A DNA stretch of 33,897 bases from Verrucomicrobiota bacterium (GCA_029974925.1 JARKQH010000474.1:1-33897); one strand, 5' to 3'. Shown: positions 19,023-28,409, counted from the stretch's first letter. Notes: generated from the letters alone by a model not told the origin. Program-made: numbers and translations.

Positions 19023-20420
19023 CTATCCGTTCAAATACGCGCCCCGGCGTCTGAGCTCGGCCCGCAGCACGGCCACGTCAATTTCCCCCGGCCCAATCTC
19101 CTCACGCACGGCGAGGGCGGCGGCCCGGCCCGCGGCCTCGCCCAAAGCCATGCACGTGCTCATCACGCGGATGGCGGCCATGGCCTCGTGCGTCGTCGAA
19201 ATGCAACGTCCGGCCACGAGCAGGTGGCTCACGCGCTGGGGCACGAGCGCCCGATAGGGCAGGTCATAGCTGTCGCCGCAATACTCCAGGGTGCAGTCAC
19301 TGTCATGGGGCCGGTGCAAATCCACCGGGTAACTCCCCACCGCGATGGCGTCCTCGAATCGCCGGCAACCCAGGATGTCCTCGCGGGTCAACACGTAGCG
19401 CCCGACAATTCTCCGCGTCTCGCGGATGCCGAGGAACGGAGCCGTGCGCGTGAACTGCGAGTTTTCAAAGCCGGGCACGTACTGGACGAGGAATTTCACC
19501 AGGGTTTCAATCTGCCTCCGTGCCTCGATTTCGCCGTGCGTCAGACTCCGCGGGTCCGTCCCATCCACGCCCTTCACGCGGGTCATGTTCACCCAGACTT
19601 CACCCGGCCGGAGGCCGGTGATGACAATCACGCGCTCGGTGGGGAGGTGCAGGCCCTGGTCCCGGGCCTGGGCAATGAGTCTTCTGAGCCCGACGACGAT
19701 ATACTGGCGGTTGCGTCCGAAATACTCCGGCGGAATGATATCGGCGACGTAGTTTTTTGGCTCGCGGCTCAGGCTCAGCCGCAGCTTTTCGGTGTCCACG
19801 CCGTTCATCGCAAACATGAGTGTGGGGGGTTGCAGGCCGCCCCGGGCGTCGCCTTTCTCGCACGGCACCCCCGCGCGATACGCCACATCCGCATCCCCCG
19901 TGCAATCCACCACCACCCGTGCCCGGATTGCCTCCCGGCCGGCTTTGCTCTCGGTGAGGATTCCGCACACCCGTTCCCCGTCCAGGATCGGGCTGGCGAA
20001 AAACGTGTGGAGGTGGATATCCACGCCTTTCTCGAGCAACAGCTCCAGCGCAACGGCCTTCACGGCCTCCGCATCCACCAAGGTGAGGCTGATATGCAAC
20101 GGACAGGGCCGGTGCTCGCTGGCCGCCCCGCGGCGTCTCAAGCGGTCCATGAATTGTTGCGGGAGGCCGGCGATGATGGGCCGCCCGCGCTGATCGAGGA
20201 AGCCCAGAACCGGCAGGCCAATCGTCAGGTTCCCGCCCAGAAACCCCCGGCTCTCGACAAGCGAAACCGAGAGTCCGCTTTCCGCGGCGGCCCGGGCCGC
20301 CATGATGCCGGCGGGGCCGCCGCCGACGACCAGCACATCCGCCTGTTTAACCACTGGAACGCTCCGGGCCGGTTCCTGGATGAAGTCCGTTTGAAGAGTC
20401 TGCATGGTGATCAAGTCCAT
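19023..20420 (-). CDS. FAD-dependent oxidoreductase (FAD_oxidored family)
   Basis: About 465 aa from ATG at 20420, which lies 4 nt after the stop of the upstream gene; ATG at 20405 is an equally good alternative. The track's 508-aa version overlaps the previous gene and is unlikely. An FAD Rossmann motif 'ADVLVVGGGPAGIMAARAAAE' is near the start, 'VVDCTGDADVAYRAGVP' is the typical second FAD motif of the PF12831 family, and 'HLLVAGRCISTTHEAMAAIRVMSTCMALGEAAG' is the conserved C-terminal FAD segment. The family is abundant in Verrucomicrobia, Planctomycetes and Lentisphaerae and usually unassigned; oxidation of sugars or other small alcohols is a guess. It is the last gene of a three-gene minus-strand operon with a transporter and an exported EEP-fold protein, which suggests uptake and oxidation of a compound released outside. 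Confidence 0.9.
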   Translation of the reverse strand: MDLITMQTLQTDFIQEPARSVPVVKQADVLVVGGGPAGIMAARAAAESGLSVSLVESRGFLGGNLTIGLPVLGFLDQRGRPIIAGLPQQFMDRLRRRGAASEHRPCPLHISLTLVDAEAVKAVALELLLEKGVDIHLHTFFASPILDGERVCGILTESKAGREAIRARVVVDCTGDADVAYRAGVPCEKGDARGGLQPPTLMFAMNGVDTEKLRLSLSREPKNYVADIIPPEYFGRNRQYIVVGLRRLIAQARDQGLHLPTERVIVITGLRPGEVWVNMTRVKGVDGTDPRSLTHGEIEARRQIETLVKFLVQYVPGFENSQFTRTAPFLGIRETRRIVGRYVLTREDILGCRRFEDAIAVGSYPVDLHRPHDSDCTLEYCGDSYDLPYRALVPQRVSHLLVAGRCISTTHEAMAAIRVMSTCMALGEAAGRAAALAVREEIGPGEIDVAVLRAELRRRGAYLNG

Positions 20421-20424
20421 GGGG

Positions 20425-21354
20425 TCAGGGTGGAAAAGCGACTTTGGCTGCGATGAAGTAATGGTCGCTTGGATAACGCCCCTGGCGCGAGTCACGCACC
20501 ATTCTCCAAGCCAGGGTCGAAACCGGGCCGCGCGCGAGAATGAAATCAATCGCTCCTCGCCGGCGGGCGGCTGCGGTTTTGGGTTGGTATTCCTCGCCCA
20601 GAAAACCGTGAAAGGTCGGGGCGTCGGCGCGCGGCTCCGGCGCGGCCTGCCGGGTGTTGATCCAGCCCGCGTCCAAGGCCAGTTTCAAAACCGGGTTGGT
20701 GGCGTCCACATTGAAGTCGCCCGCCAGCAATTGAGGAAAGTCCTTCGGGTAAAGGGCGGCCTCCGCCAAAATCATTTTCAACTGCTCCTCTCTCGCGCGC
20801 TGGCTGACGTGGTCGAGGTGCGTGTTGAGGACCCGAAACTGCCGTTGAGAGCCCCTGTCCCTCAGCCGCACCCAGTTGACGTGCCGGGCGCGCGCGGATT
20901 CCCAGGAGAGCGAGCCGGGCAGATGAGGCGTTTCCGAGAGCCAGAATCCACCTGCGGACACGAGGTCATAGCGGTTTCGGGAGAATAGAATCGGGTTTTT
21001 GGCGATACCCTGATAACCTTCGGGCCGGGCGTCCATTTCCGGCCCCTCGAAACCGAAGCTGCCAAAATCGGGAAAGGCGCGTTCCAAGTCCGTCATCTGT
21101 TCACGGACCACCTCCTGCAGGCAGACCAGGTCCGGCACCTGCTTGCGAATCACCTCGATGCACAGGTCGCGGCGGGCGCGCCATCCGTTGCCAGTGGCCT
21201 CATCCTCCGGCAGGGCTACGCGGATGTTGCAGGATAGAATGATATGGCCGCCCTCCGCCGTCCGCGGCGCAGCCAACGCCGCGGTCGCCGCGGGGCCCAG
21301 CCAGGGGAGCGCAGCAGTGAACCCCAGTCTTTGAATAAACGTTCTTCGTTTCAT
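20425..21354 (-). CDS. Exported endonuclease/exonuclease/phosphatase-fold hydrolase
   Basis: 309 aa. The N-terminus 'MKRRTFIQRLGFTAALPWLGPAATAALAA' is Tat-like or Sec-like and ends in an Ala-rich cleavage region, so the enzyme should act in the periplasm or outside. The Mg-dependent phosphodiesterase fold is shown by N43 (SCNIRVA), E81 (VCLQEVV), H179 in 'LNTHLDH', D213/N215 in 'LLAGDFN', D270 (AIDFILA) and the catalytic D297/H298 in 'YPSDHYF'. All expected catalytic residues are present. The family spans sphingomyelinases, inositol phosphatases and nucleases, so the substrate is open. It begins 1 nt after the MFS stop (TGAGATG) and ends 4 nt before the oxidoreductase start, so coupled translation is likely. 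Confidence 0.92.
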   Translation of the reverse strand: MKRRTFIQRLGFTAALPWLGPAATAALAAPRTAEGGHIILSCNIRVALPEDEATGNGWRARRDLCIEVIRKQVPDLVCLQEVVREQMTDLERAFPDFGSFGFEGPEMDARPEGYQGIAKNPILFSRNRYDLVSAGGFWLSETPHLPGSLSWESARARHVNWVRLRDRGSQRQFRVLNTHLDHVSQRAREEQLKMILAEAALYPKDFPQLLAGDFNVDATNPVLKLALDAGWINTRQAAPEPRADAPTFHGFLGEEYQPKTAAARRRGAIDFILARGPVSTLAWRMVRDSRQGRYPSDHYFIAAKVAFPP

Positions 21355-21355
21355 C

Positions 21356-22621
21356 TCAAGCTGCGGACGGGCTGCACGACGAATTCATTCGGTTCTTTGG
21401 CCGCTCGGGCCGCACCACGGTCCACAACAGCACCGCGGCAAGCGGGTGGAGACAGGCCATCACGCCAAATATCTGCGACGAACCCAGCGTTTCCATCACC
21501 TGCCCGACGTAAGTGTTGAACAGAATCGCGCCCGCGGCCCCGAATCCGGCGGCGATTCCCATCACGCTGCCGACGTTGCCCACCGGAAACGTCTCCGCGA
21601 TGACGACGCTGAGAGTAAAAAGCCAGCTCAGGCATACCGCGCCCACGATGCCAAACAGCGCCAGCGTCACCGCCGGATGCGGCAGATGCGGCGTCAGGAC
21701 GCAGACCGGCGCGCACAGCGCCGTCGCCGTCAGCATCACCTTGCGCGCCCGCAGAGGCGCCAGCCCGCGCTTCACCAGCCAGTCCGACCAGGCGGAACTG
21801 CCGACCCCGCCCAAGTCCGCCGCCAGGAAGGGAATCCAGCCCACCATCCCGATCTGCGCCAGCGTCAATCCCGACTTTTCCTGCAAGTAACCTGGCAGCC
21901 AGAACAGGCAGAAATACCAAACCGGATCGCTAATAAACCGGATGCACAAAATACCCCATAAACTCCGGGTGCGCCACAATTCCGGCCAGGTGAACCTGCC
22001 GTCCGCTTCCCTGCCGTTGGATCTCCGCATCTCTGCCGCCATCTCCGCCGGCGGATCACGATAAATCCACCACCATAGCACGGCCAGGCCGAGCCCCAAG
22101 GCGCCCGGAACCAGAAAGGCCGCATGCCAGTTAAATGTCAACGTCAGCCACGCCACCAGCGGCGGAGCGATGATCGCGCCGATCGAACTCCCCGCCACAC
22201 TCAAGCTGTTTGCCGTGGCCCGGAGCGTGCCCGGAAACCACGTCGCAACCACACGCAACTGCGACGGAAAAGCCAGCGGCTCCGCCGCGCCGAGCATCCC
22301 TCGAAAAAAGGCAAACAATCCAAAGGCCCGCGTGAGCCCCGCGCCCAGGCAGGCCGTGGACCAGGTGACAATTCCCGCCAGCATGATCAGCCGGGCGCCA
22401 AACCGATCCACCAGCCAGCCGGCCACGGGATACATCCCCGCATAGCACACCGCAAAGATGTTCACCAGGAGCGCATACCCCGGATCGTTGAGCCCAAACT
22501 CGCCTTTCAACGTGGGCTTAAGCACCGAAACGATTTGCCGATCGAAATAATTCAACACGATCGCGCAAAAAATCAGCCCGATGATCACCCAGCGCCGCCG
22601 GTTCGGAGTCAGAAATCGCAT
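21356..22621 (-). CDS. MFS transporter, ACS family-like (organic anion / sugar acid)
   Basis: 421 aa with about twelve hydrophobic helices and a central cytosolic loop (YRDPPAEMAAEMRRSNGREADG), so it is an inner-membrane secondary transporter. 'NYFDRQIVSVLKPTLKGEFGLND' in helix 1 and 'GWLVDRFGARLIMLAG' between helices 2 and 3 match the anion:cation symporter branch of MFS that includes hexuronate (ExuT) and galactonate transporters. 'RGMLGAAEPLAFPSQLRVVATWFP' in helix 4 fits as well. Import of a sugar acid or similar anion is therefore likely, but the substrate is not proven. It is the first gene of the operon with the EEP hydrolase and FAD oxidoreductase. GGCGGAG just before the ATG is a reasonable Shine-Dalgarno. 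Confidence 0.92.
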   Translation of the reverse strand: MRFLTPNRRRWVIIGLIFCAIVLNYFDRQIVSVLKPTLKGEFGLNDPGYALLVNIFAVCYAGMYPVAGWLVDRFGARLIMLAGIVTWSTACLGAGLTRAFGLFAFFRGMLGAAEPLAFPSQLRVVATWFPGTLRATANSLSVAGSSIGAIIAPPLVAWLTLTFNWHAAFLVPGALGLGLAVLWWWIYRDPPAEMAAEMRRSNGREADGRFTWPELWRTRSLWGILCIRFISDPVWYFCLFWLPGYLQEKSGLTLAQIGMVGWIPFLAADLGGVGSSAWSDWLVKRGLAPLRARKVMLTATALCAPVCVLTPHLPHPAVTLALFGIVGAVCLSWLFTLSVVIAETFPVGNVGSVMGIAAGFGAAGAILFNTYVGQVMETLGSSQIFGVMACLHPLAAVLLWTVVRPERPKNRMNSSCSPSAA

Positions 22622-22632
22622 CTGCTCCGCCC

Positions 22633-22663
22633 ATGCTAGGGGGAACCGTCAACCGCACGTCAA
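22633..22663 (-). promoter_or_regulatory. Candidate promoter of the MFS/EEP/oxidoreductase operon
   Basis: On the minus strand TTGACG (22663-22658) is followed after 19 nt by TAGCAT (22638-22633), with the ATG of the transporter at 22621. TTGACG is repeated 11 nt further on (22652-22647), about one helical turn away, so the pair could instead be tandem regulator half-sites. The 19-nt spacer is long for sigma70. Confidence 0.35.
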
Positions 22664-22739
22664 GCGGCAATCCAGGCGCCATCGGTCTCCCCCACCCTGC
22701 CCCGCCATCTGGCCGGCCGGCCCGCGCCCACCAAAGCCA

Positions 22740-22767
22740 TTGCGCCGTTCCGCCGCTCCACTACCCT
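22740..22767 (+). promoter_or_regulatory. TTGCGC-N16-TACCCT promoter, near-leaderless
   Basis: TTGCGC (22740-22745), a 16-nt spacer and TACCCT (22762-22767) are followed by only 8 nt before the ATG at 22776. The same arrangement precedes the genes at 28944 and 31783. Initiation at the normal distance would fall at or next to the start codon. No Shine-Dalgarno is visible. Confidence 0.5.
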
Positions 22768-22775
22768 GTGCGCCA

Positions 22776-24221
22776 ATGAAGCGATGGCTTTTGTGGTGCG
22801 CCGTGTGGATGGCGGGGCTGAATTTAGCCGCCTGGACCTCCCATGCCGAGGGACAGTACGCCGTCTTGATCTCCCAGCACACTTACGGATCACCCGAATG
22901 GCGGGAGGTGGCCGAGGCTTTGCGAACCAAGCATCACGCCACGATTTTGACTTATTCCAATCAGGTCAGTTCGTTGCTTCCTGAACTGCGGCGGCTCTTC
23001 CCTCGATACGCCTGCCTCGTGGCCACGCCGCGTGAGGTCTCCCGACAGTTTGTCGCCGAGGTCCACCGCCTCATGCGCCGCCTCGACGATGACCCCTACC
23101 CCGACCTGTTTTGGGGCATTCTGACGGGTTACGACGCGACGAATGCCCTGCGAATTGCCCGACTGCGGGAACCGCTGACCATCCGGAAAGTCGCCGCCGG
23201 CACGGCGTTCGCCACCGAAAGGGTTGAGGAAGGAGTCTGGTATTGCGAACTCCAACCCGGACGCAGAGTGCGCAAGGAGCCGAACGGCGTCGCGCACGAA
23301 TTCGAAGGCCCGGCGGATACCACCGAGGCTTTGGTCCGAACTTTGACGGATTACCAGGCCGACCTGTTCATCACCTCCGGCCATGCGACCGAGCGCGAAT
23401 GGCAGATCGGTTACCGGTACCAGAACGGCTTCTTCCGCTGCGAGCACGGAAGGCTTTACGGCATTGACACCGCGGGCCGCCGCCTGCCCATCCAGTCCCC
23501 CAACCCGAAGGTGTATTTGCCCGTTGGCAATTGCCTGATGGGCCACATTGACGGGCCGGACGCCATGGCGCTGGCGTTTCTGAACAGCGGAGGCGTTTGC
23601 CAGATGATCGGCTACACCGTGCCCACCTGGTATGGTTACGCCGGCTGGGGCGTGCTCGATTATTTCCTCGAGCAGCCCGGTCGCTACACTCTCACCGAAG
23701 CGGTGTTTGCCAACCACGTGGCGCTGATTCATCGCCTGGCAGAGTTTTTTCCGGAGCTGGCCGCCCGCGAACCGGAACCGGGGCGCGTCTCCCGCAACAC
23801 TCTCGCGCCGGGAGACAAGGCCGCCGCGGCCGGCCTCAAGGCGCAGGATGGCGCCGGGCTTCTGCACGACCGCGACGTGCTGGCCTTCTACGGGGACCCC
23901 GCCTGGGAGGCGCGCCTGGCCCCCCAACCCTGCGGCTTTGACCAGCAACTCACCGTCCTCGAAGACCTGTTCACATTCGAGGTCACACCACGACGCGGCG
24001 CCCACAGCTTCGACCTGGCGGATCGAAACGGCTCTCAGCGCGGCGGCCGGCCCGTGGTGCAATTCCTGCCGTGCCGGATTGGCCCGGCGGAAGTGGTCGA
24101 GGGCGCCCAGCTTCAACCGGTCATCGCGGGCAACTTCGTTCTCGTGCCCCGGCCGCAGGTTTCCGACAACACACCGCTTCGCGTCGTGTTTCGCGCCCGG
24201 CGTCTCGCAACCCAAGAGTAG
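22776..24221 (+). CDS. Exported protein with possible clan-CD-like His/Cys dyad
   Basis: 481 aa from ATG at 22776 (MKRWLLWCAVWMAGLNLAAWTSHAEG), a clear signal peptide; the 65 extra residues in the track are non-coding in composition. The N-terminal part 'QYAVLISQHTYGSPEWREVAEALRTKH' followed by 'LFPRYACLVATPREV' looks like an alpha/beta domain. Residues ~185-290 carry 'LFITSGHATEREW' (H203) and, 50 residues on, 'VYLPVGNCLMGHIDG' (C253), each after a hydrophobic strand. That is the order and spacing of the His-Gly-like and Cys motifs in clan CD peptidases (gingipain C25, caspase). Residues ~390-475 look like a beta domain (LFTFEVTPRRGAHSFDLADRNG). I cannot assign a named family. Alternatively the His and Cys may be structural. 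The gene stands alone between divergent and convergent neighbours. Confidence 0.85.
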   Translation: MKRWLLWCAVWMAGLNLAAWTSHAEGQYAVLISQHTYGSPEWREVAEALRTKHHATILTYSNQVSSLLPELRRLFPRYACLVATPREVSRQFVAEVHRLMRRLDDDPYPDLFWGILTGYDATNALRIARLREPLTIRKVAAGTAFATERVEEGVWYCELQPGRRVRKEPNGVAHEFEGPADTTEALVRTLTDYQADLFITSGHATEREWQIGYRYQNGFFRCEHGRLYGIDTAGRRLPIQSPNPKVYLPVGNCLMGHIDGPDAMALAFLNSGGVCQMIGYTVPTWYGYAGWGVLDYFLEQPGRYTLTEAVFANHVALIHRLAEFFPELAAREPEPGRVSRNTLAPGDKAAAAGLKAQDGAGLLHDRDVLAFYGDPAWEARLAPQPCGFDQQLTVLEDLFTFEVTPRRGAHSFDLADRNGSQRGGRPVVQFLPCRIGPAEVVEGAQLQPVIAGNFVLVPRPQVSDNTPLRVVFRARRLATQE

Positions 24222-24252
24222 AAACGGCGGCGGCGGGGCGCTGCAACCCGGC

Positions 24253-25569
<1,317 letters not shown>

Positions 25570-25647
25570 TCATTTGCCGCCTTTTCGCAAGCCGGAGCCG
25601 TTCGAGCACCCGACCCGCAAGGCCGCCCCCCGCCGTCCATTGTCCGC

Positions 25648-25676
25648 GTGACAACCGCCTTCGCCTCCGGTCTAAT
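25648..25676 (+). promoter_or_regulatory. GTGACA-N17-TCTAAT promoter of the sigma factor operon
   Basis: GTGACA (25648-25653), 17 nt, TCTAAT (25671-25676): each hexamer differs from the sigma70 consensus at one position. The GTG start of the sigma gene is only 5 nt after the -10, so a transcript starting in the usual place would have no leader. The alternative is a later start, such as the GTG at 25694. Confidence 0.5.
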
Positions 25677-25681
25677 CACCG

Positions 25682-26266
25682 GTGAAGGCGATTGTGAGCG
25701 AACCCTTGGCAGAGCGTCCGGACGTTGAAGAGCCGCGAGCCACACTCGAGGCGTCCCCGTTTGCCGACCTGTACCGCGAACACAGCCGCGCCATCTACTA
25801 TCTCGCGCTCCGCTATCTTGGCGATCCGGAGCGCGCCGAGGACGCCACGCAGGATGTGTTTCTCAAGGCGTTCCGGAAAATGGGCCAGTTCCGCGGCGAA
25901 TCGTCCTGGCGCACGTGGCTCTACCGCATCACCATCAACCACTGCCGCAACCTCCTCCAATCCTGGCATGACCGCCATGTGGTCAGCGGCGTGGACGACG
26001 CCCTCTGGGAAACCACCCCCTCCGCCTCCGACTCGCCCCTGCGGGTGCTGGAAACCCGCGAACTGGGCGAACGCATCCAAAAAGCCCTCGATGGACTCTC
26101 CCCCGAATACCGCCTGCTGCTTCTCCTGGTCGCCGACGAAGAGCTCACGTACGAGGAAGTCGGGGCGCTGACCGGCCAATCGCCGGATGCCGTGCGCGGC
26201 AAATTGCACCGCGCCAGAAAAGCTTTCACCGCCCTGTTCCGCAAAACCGGTGATGAAGTGCCATGA
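25682..26266 (+). CDS. RNA polymerase sigma factor, ECF-like (sigma-70 family)
   Basis: 194 aa from a GTG start; there is no ATG near. Region 2 covers about residues 24-95: 'FADLYREHSRAIYYLALRYLGDPERAEDATQDVFLKAFRKM' (core binding and -10 recognition), then 'SSWRTWLYRITINHCRN'. Region 4 is about 125-185: 'LDGLSPEYRLLLLLVADEELTYEEVGALTGQSPDAVRGKLHRAR', a helix-turn-helix for -35 recognition. There is no region 1.1 or region 3, so it is an ECF-type factor. It overlaps the next small gene by ATGA and is followed 262 nt later by an AAA ATPase gene on the same strand. The next gene is where an anti-sigma factor would be expected. The target genes are unknown. Confidence 0.93.
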   Translation: MKAIVSEPLAERPDVEEPRATLEASPFADLYREHSRAIYYLALRYLGDPERAEDATQDVFLKAFRKMGQFRGESSWRTWLYRITINHCRNLLQSWHDRHVVSGVDDALWETTPSASDSPLRVLETRELGERIQKALDGLSPEYRLLLLLVADEELTYEEVGALTGQSPDAVRGKLHRARKAFTALFRKTGDEVP

Positions 26267-26502
26267 AACGCCAGACGAAAAACCAAACCGCGAGTGAGAC
26301 CCGGCAAACGCCCGCCCTCCGGCAGGAAACTCAGCCGGCTGTCCTGGAATTCAACTCGGTCGAGGAATTGCTCCGACACGACGCCATTCACACCCCCGTG
26401 CCCCCAGCCATTGAACATCGGCTCGCCCGCGCGCTCCCGGCCCCGCCGCCCCAACCCGCCGGCCCCTGGTGGCGCCGCTGGTTCCGCGGCAAACGCTCTT
26501 GA
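26263..26502 (+). CDS. Small cationic protein coupled to the sigma factor
   Basis: 79 aa. Its ATG overlaps the sigma factor stop (ATGA), a strong sign of translational coupling. The N-terminus is polar and charged (MKRQTKNQTASETRQTPALRQE), the centre has 'FNSVEELLRHDAIHTPVPPAIEHRLARAL', and the tail 'PWWRRWFRGKRS' is Trp/Arg-rich and could sit on the membrane surface. There is no transmembrane helix and no zinc-binding HxxxCxxC, so it is not a standard ZAS anti-sigma factor. The position suggests a regulator of the sigma factor, but that rests on context only. I recognise no named family. Confidence 0.75.
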   Translation: MKRQTKNQTASETRQTPALRQETQPAVLEFNSVEELLRHDAIHTPVPPAIEHRLARALPAPPPQPAGPWWRRWFRGKRS

Positions 26503-26528
26503 ACTTCGCCCGCCCCAAGCTGACTCCC

Positions 26529-28046
26529 ATGAATTTCCAACTCGAACTCGAAACCCTCATCCGGGCCCGTTACCCCGTTCTCTACATCGTCACCAGCGAG
26601 GAAACCCGCGTCCAGGAAACCGTCCTCGAAATCGCCGCCCGCCGCCAGAAGAAGGTCTTCGAGTGGAGCTGCACCATCGGCATTGTCCCGGCCGGCGCTT
26701 CCATCCAATCCCAGAAATCCCGCAACCCGGGCACCAAAGACCCCCTCGCCGCACTGGACCACGTCATCGAGCAGGTCGAACCGGCCCTCTACCTTTTCAA
26801 GGATTTCCATCCTTTCCTCTCCAAAGCCCACCCCGCCGTTATCCGCAAACTCAAGGAAATCGCCCTGCACCTCAAAAACAGCTTCAAAACCATCATTCTC
26901 GTCTCCCCGGTGATGGAAATCCCCACCGAGCTGGAGAAGGAAATCACCGTCCTGAATTTTCCTCTCCCCTCCCGCGACGACCTCGCCGGCCTGTTGGACC
27001 GAATCGTCGCGGAAGTCAGCGCGCGCAAGGACGTCCGCATTGACCTCGATGAAGCCGCCCGCGACCGCCTCCTTCAGGCTGCTCTGGGCCTCACGCTCGG
27101 CGAGGCCGAAAATGTCTTTGCCCGCATCATCGTCAAACACGGCCGGCTCAGCGGCGAGGACCTCCCGGAGGTCTTCGCCGAAAAACAGCAGATCATCCGC
27201 AAAAGCGGCCTCCTCGAGTACTTCGCCGCCCGCGAGGATTTCGACCGCATCGGGGGTCTCGAGCTGCTCAAGCAATGGCTCCTGAAACGCGGGCGCGCCT
27301 TCTGCCTGGAGGCCCGCCAATTCGGCCTGCCCGCCCCCCGCGGCATCCTCCTCCTCGGCGTCCAGGGCTGCGGCAAAAGCCTCTGCGCCAAGGCCGTCTC
27401 GAACCAATGGCAGCTCCCGCTCCTCCGCTTCGACATGGGGCGCATGTTCAACAGCTTCGTCGGCTCCTCCGAGGAAAACGTCCGCCGCGCCATCCAGGTC
27501 GCCGAATCCGTCGCCCCCGCCGTCTTGTGGGTGGATGAAATTGACAAAGCCTTCGCCGGCACCCAGGCCTCCGGCGCCACCGATGGCGGCACCACCGCCC
27601 GCGTCTTCGGCACCTTCCTCACCTGGCTGTCGGAAAAAACCGCCCCCGTCTTTGTCGTCGCCACGGCCAACGACATCCAGCACCTCCCCCCCGAACTCCT
27701 CCGCAAAGGCCGCCTCGACGAAATCTTCTTCGTGGACCTCCCCACCCGCGACGAGCGCGCCGACATCTTCCGCATCCACCTCGCCTGTCGCGGACGCGAC
27801 CCCGGCCGCTTCGACCTGGACCAACTGGCTGACGCCACGCACGGCTTTAGCGGCGCCGAAATTGAAGAGGCCATCATCAGCGCCCTCTATGACGCCTTTT
27901 ACGCCGGAACCGAGCTGGACACCCCCACCGTGCTCGCCGCCCTCAAACAGTCCGTCCCCCTCGCCCGCACCATGGACGAACAAATCCAGGCCCTCCGCTC
28001 CTGGGCCGAAGGCCGCGCCCGTCACGCCAGCCACCCGCGCGCCTGA
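26529..28046 (+). CDS. AAA ATPase, Ycf46-like
   Basis: 505 aa from ATG at 26529; the 20 extra residues in the track have no support. The N-terminal half ([28 protein letters not shown] ... [11 protein letters not shown]) is a degenerate P-loop-like domain matching the layout of the cyanobacterial/plastid Ycf46 proteins, which are about this length. The C-terminal half is a complete AAA module: Walker A 'GVQGCGKS' at 277-284, Walker B '[10 protein letters not shown]' with D336/E337, sensor 1 in '[14 protein letters not shown]', arginine finger region '[17 protein letters not shown]', and sensor 2 '[21 protein letters not shown]'. It should be a cytosolic ATP-driven remodelling ring; the substrate is unknown. 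It is 26 nt after the small cationic gene and probably in the sigma factor operon. Confidence 0.92.
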   Translation: MNFQLELETLIRARYPVLYIVTSEETRVQETVLEIAARRQKKVFEWSCTIGIVPAGASIQSQKSRNPGTKDPLAALDHVIEQVEPALYLFKDFHPFLSKAHPAVIRKLKEIALHLKNSFKTIILVSPVMEIPTELEKEITVLNFPLPSRDDLAGLLDRIVAEVSARKDVRIDLDEAARDRLLQAALGLTLGEAENVFARIIVKHGRLSGEDLPEVFAEKQQIIRKSGLLEYFAAREDFDRIGGLELLKQWLLKRGRAFCLEARQFGLPAPRGILLLGVQGCGKSLCAKAVSNQWQLPLLRFDMGRMFNSFVGSSEENVRRAIQVAESVAPAVLWVDEIDKAFAGTQASGATDGGTTARVFGTFLTWLSEKTAPVFVVATANDIQHLPPELLRKGRLDEIFFVDLPTRDERADIFRIHLACRGRDPGRFDLDQLADATHGFSGAEIEEAIISALYDAFYAGTELDTPTVLAALKQSVPLARTMDEQIQALRSWAEGRARHASHPRA

Positions 28047-28105
28047 CCGAGCGCAGCGATTCTTGCCCCCACTCGGAACGACCATTTCAACGAATCCGCC
28101 AATGT

Positions 28106-28127
28106 GGGCCAGGTCTCGGACCTGCCC
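28106..28127. terminator. Hairpin downstream of the AAA ATPase gene
   Basis: GGGC-CAGGTC, loop TCG, GACCTG-CCC makes a 9-bp stem with one bulged C, 60 nt after the AAA ATPase stop. There is no T-run, so a role in termination or 3'-end protection is only possible. Confidence 0.35.
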
Positions 28128-28201
28128 GTAACGGCGTCCTCCGAAGGCGGGCCGATCCTGACGATGTCCCGAAGAGGCGGCTGAAGGGAGGGCGAGGTGG
28201 A

Positions 28202-28281
28202 AAGGTGGGAAGGGAAGAAAGTAGGAAGGTGCGAAAGTAGGAAGGTGGGAAGGTGCGAAGGTGGGAAAGTAAGAAGGTTTC
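28202..28281. repeat. 8-bp-period purine tandem array (AAGGTGGG-like)
   Basis: Ten consecutive 8-mers keep exact period: AAGGTGGG, AAGGGAAG, AAAGTAGG, AAGGTGCG, AAAGTAGG, AAGGTGGG, AAGGTGCG, AAGGTGGG, AAAGTAAG, AAGGTTTC, preceded by a weaker GAGGTGGA at 28194. One strand is almost all purine. The unit is not a multiple of three, which argues against coding. Length variation between strains by slippage would be expected. Confidence 0.85.
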
Positions 28282-28347
28282 GCGTGAGGAGGTCACTGGT
28301 CCGTCGCTGGGTCGGGTGGTTGAGCGGTCTTGGAATCGTGTCCTGCC

Positions 28348-28396
28348 CTTTGCGTCTTCACCTCGCGTCTATTGGCCTCACGCCAGGGACGCAAAG
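28348..28396. repeat. Inverted repeat CTTTGCGTC / GACGCAAAG
   Basis: CTTTGCGTC at 28348-28356 is the exact reverse complement of GACGCAAAG at 28388-28396. The same GACGCAAAG recurs at 28785-28793, directly after the second 50-bp repeat copy. The motif therefore travels with the longer repeat. Confidence 0.6.
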
Positions 28397-28409
28397 CGCA
28401 CCGGGAAAC

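Noticed and set aside
26388-28085. 565-aa minus-strand ORF
   Set aside because: It is the mirror of the AAA ATPase gene, with Gly/Glu/Ala-rich shadow composition.
28202-28281. CRISPR-like array
   Set aside because: Units of 8 nt are contiguous with no spacers, and no cas genes are present.
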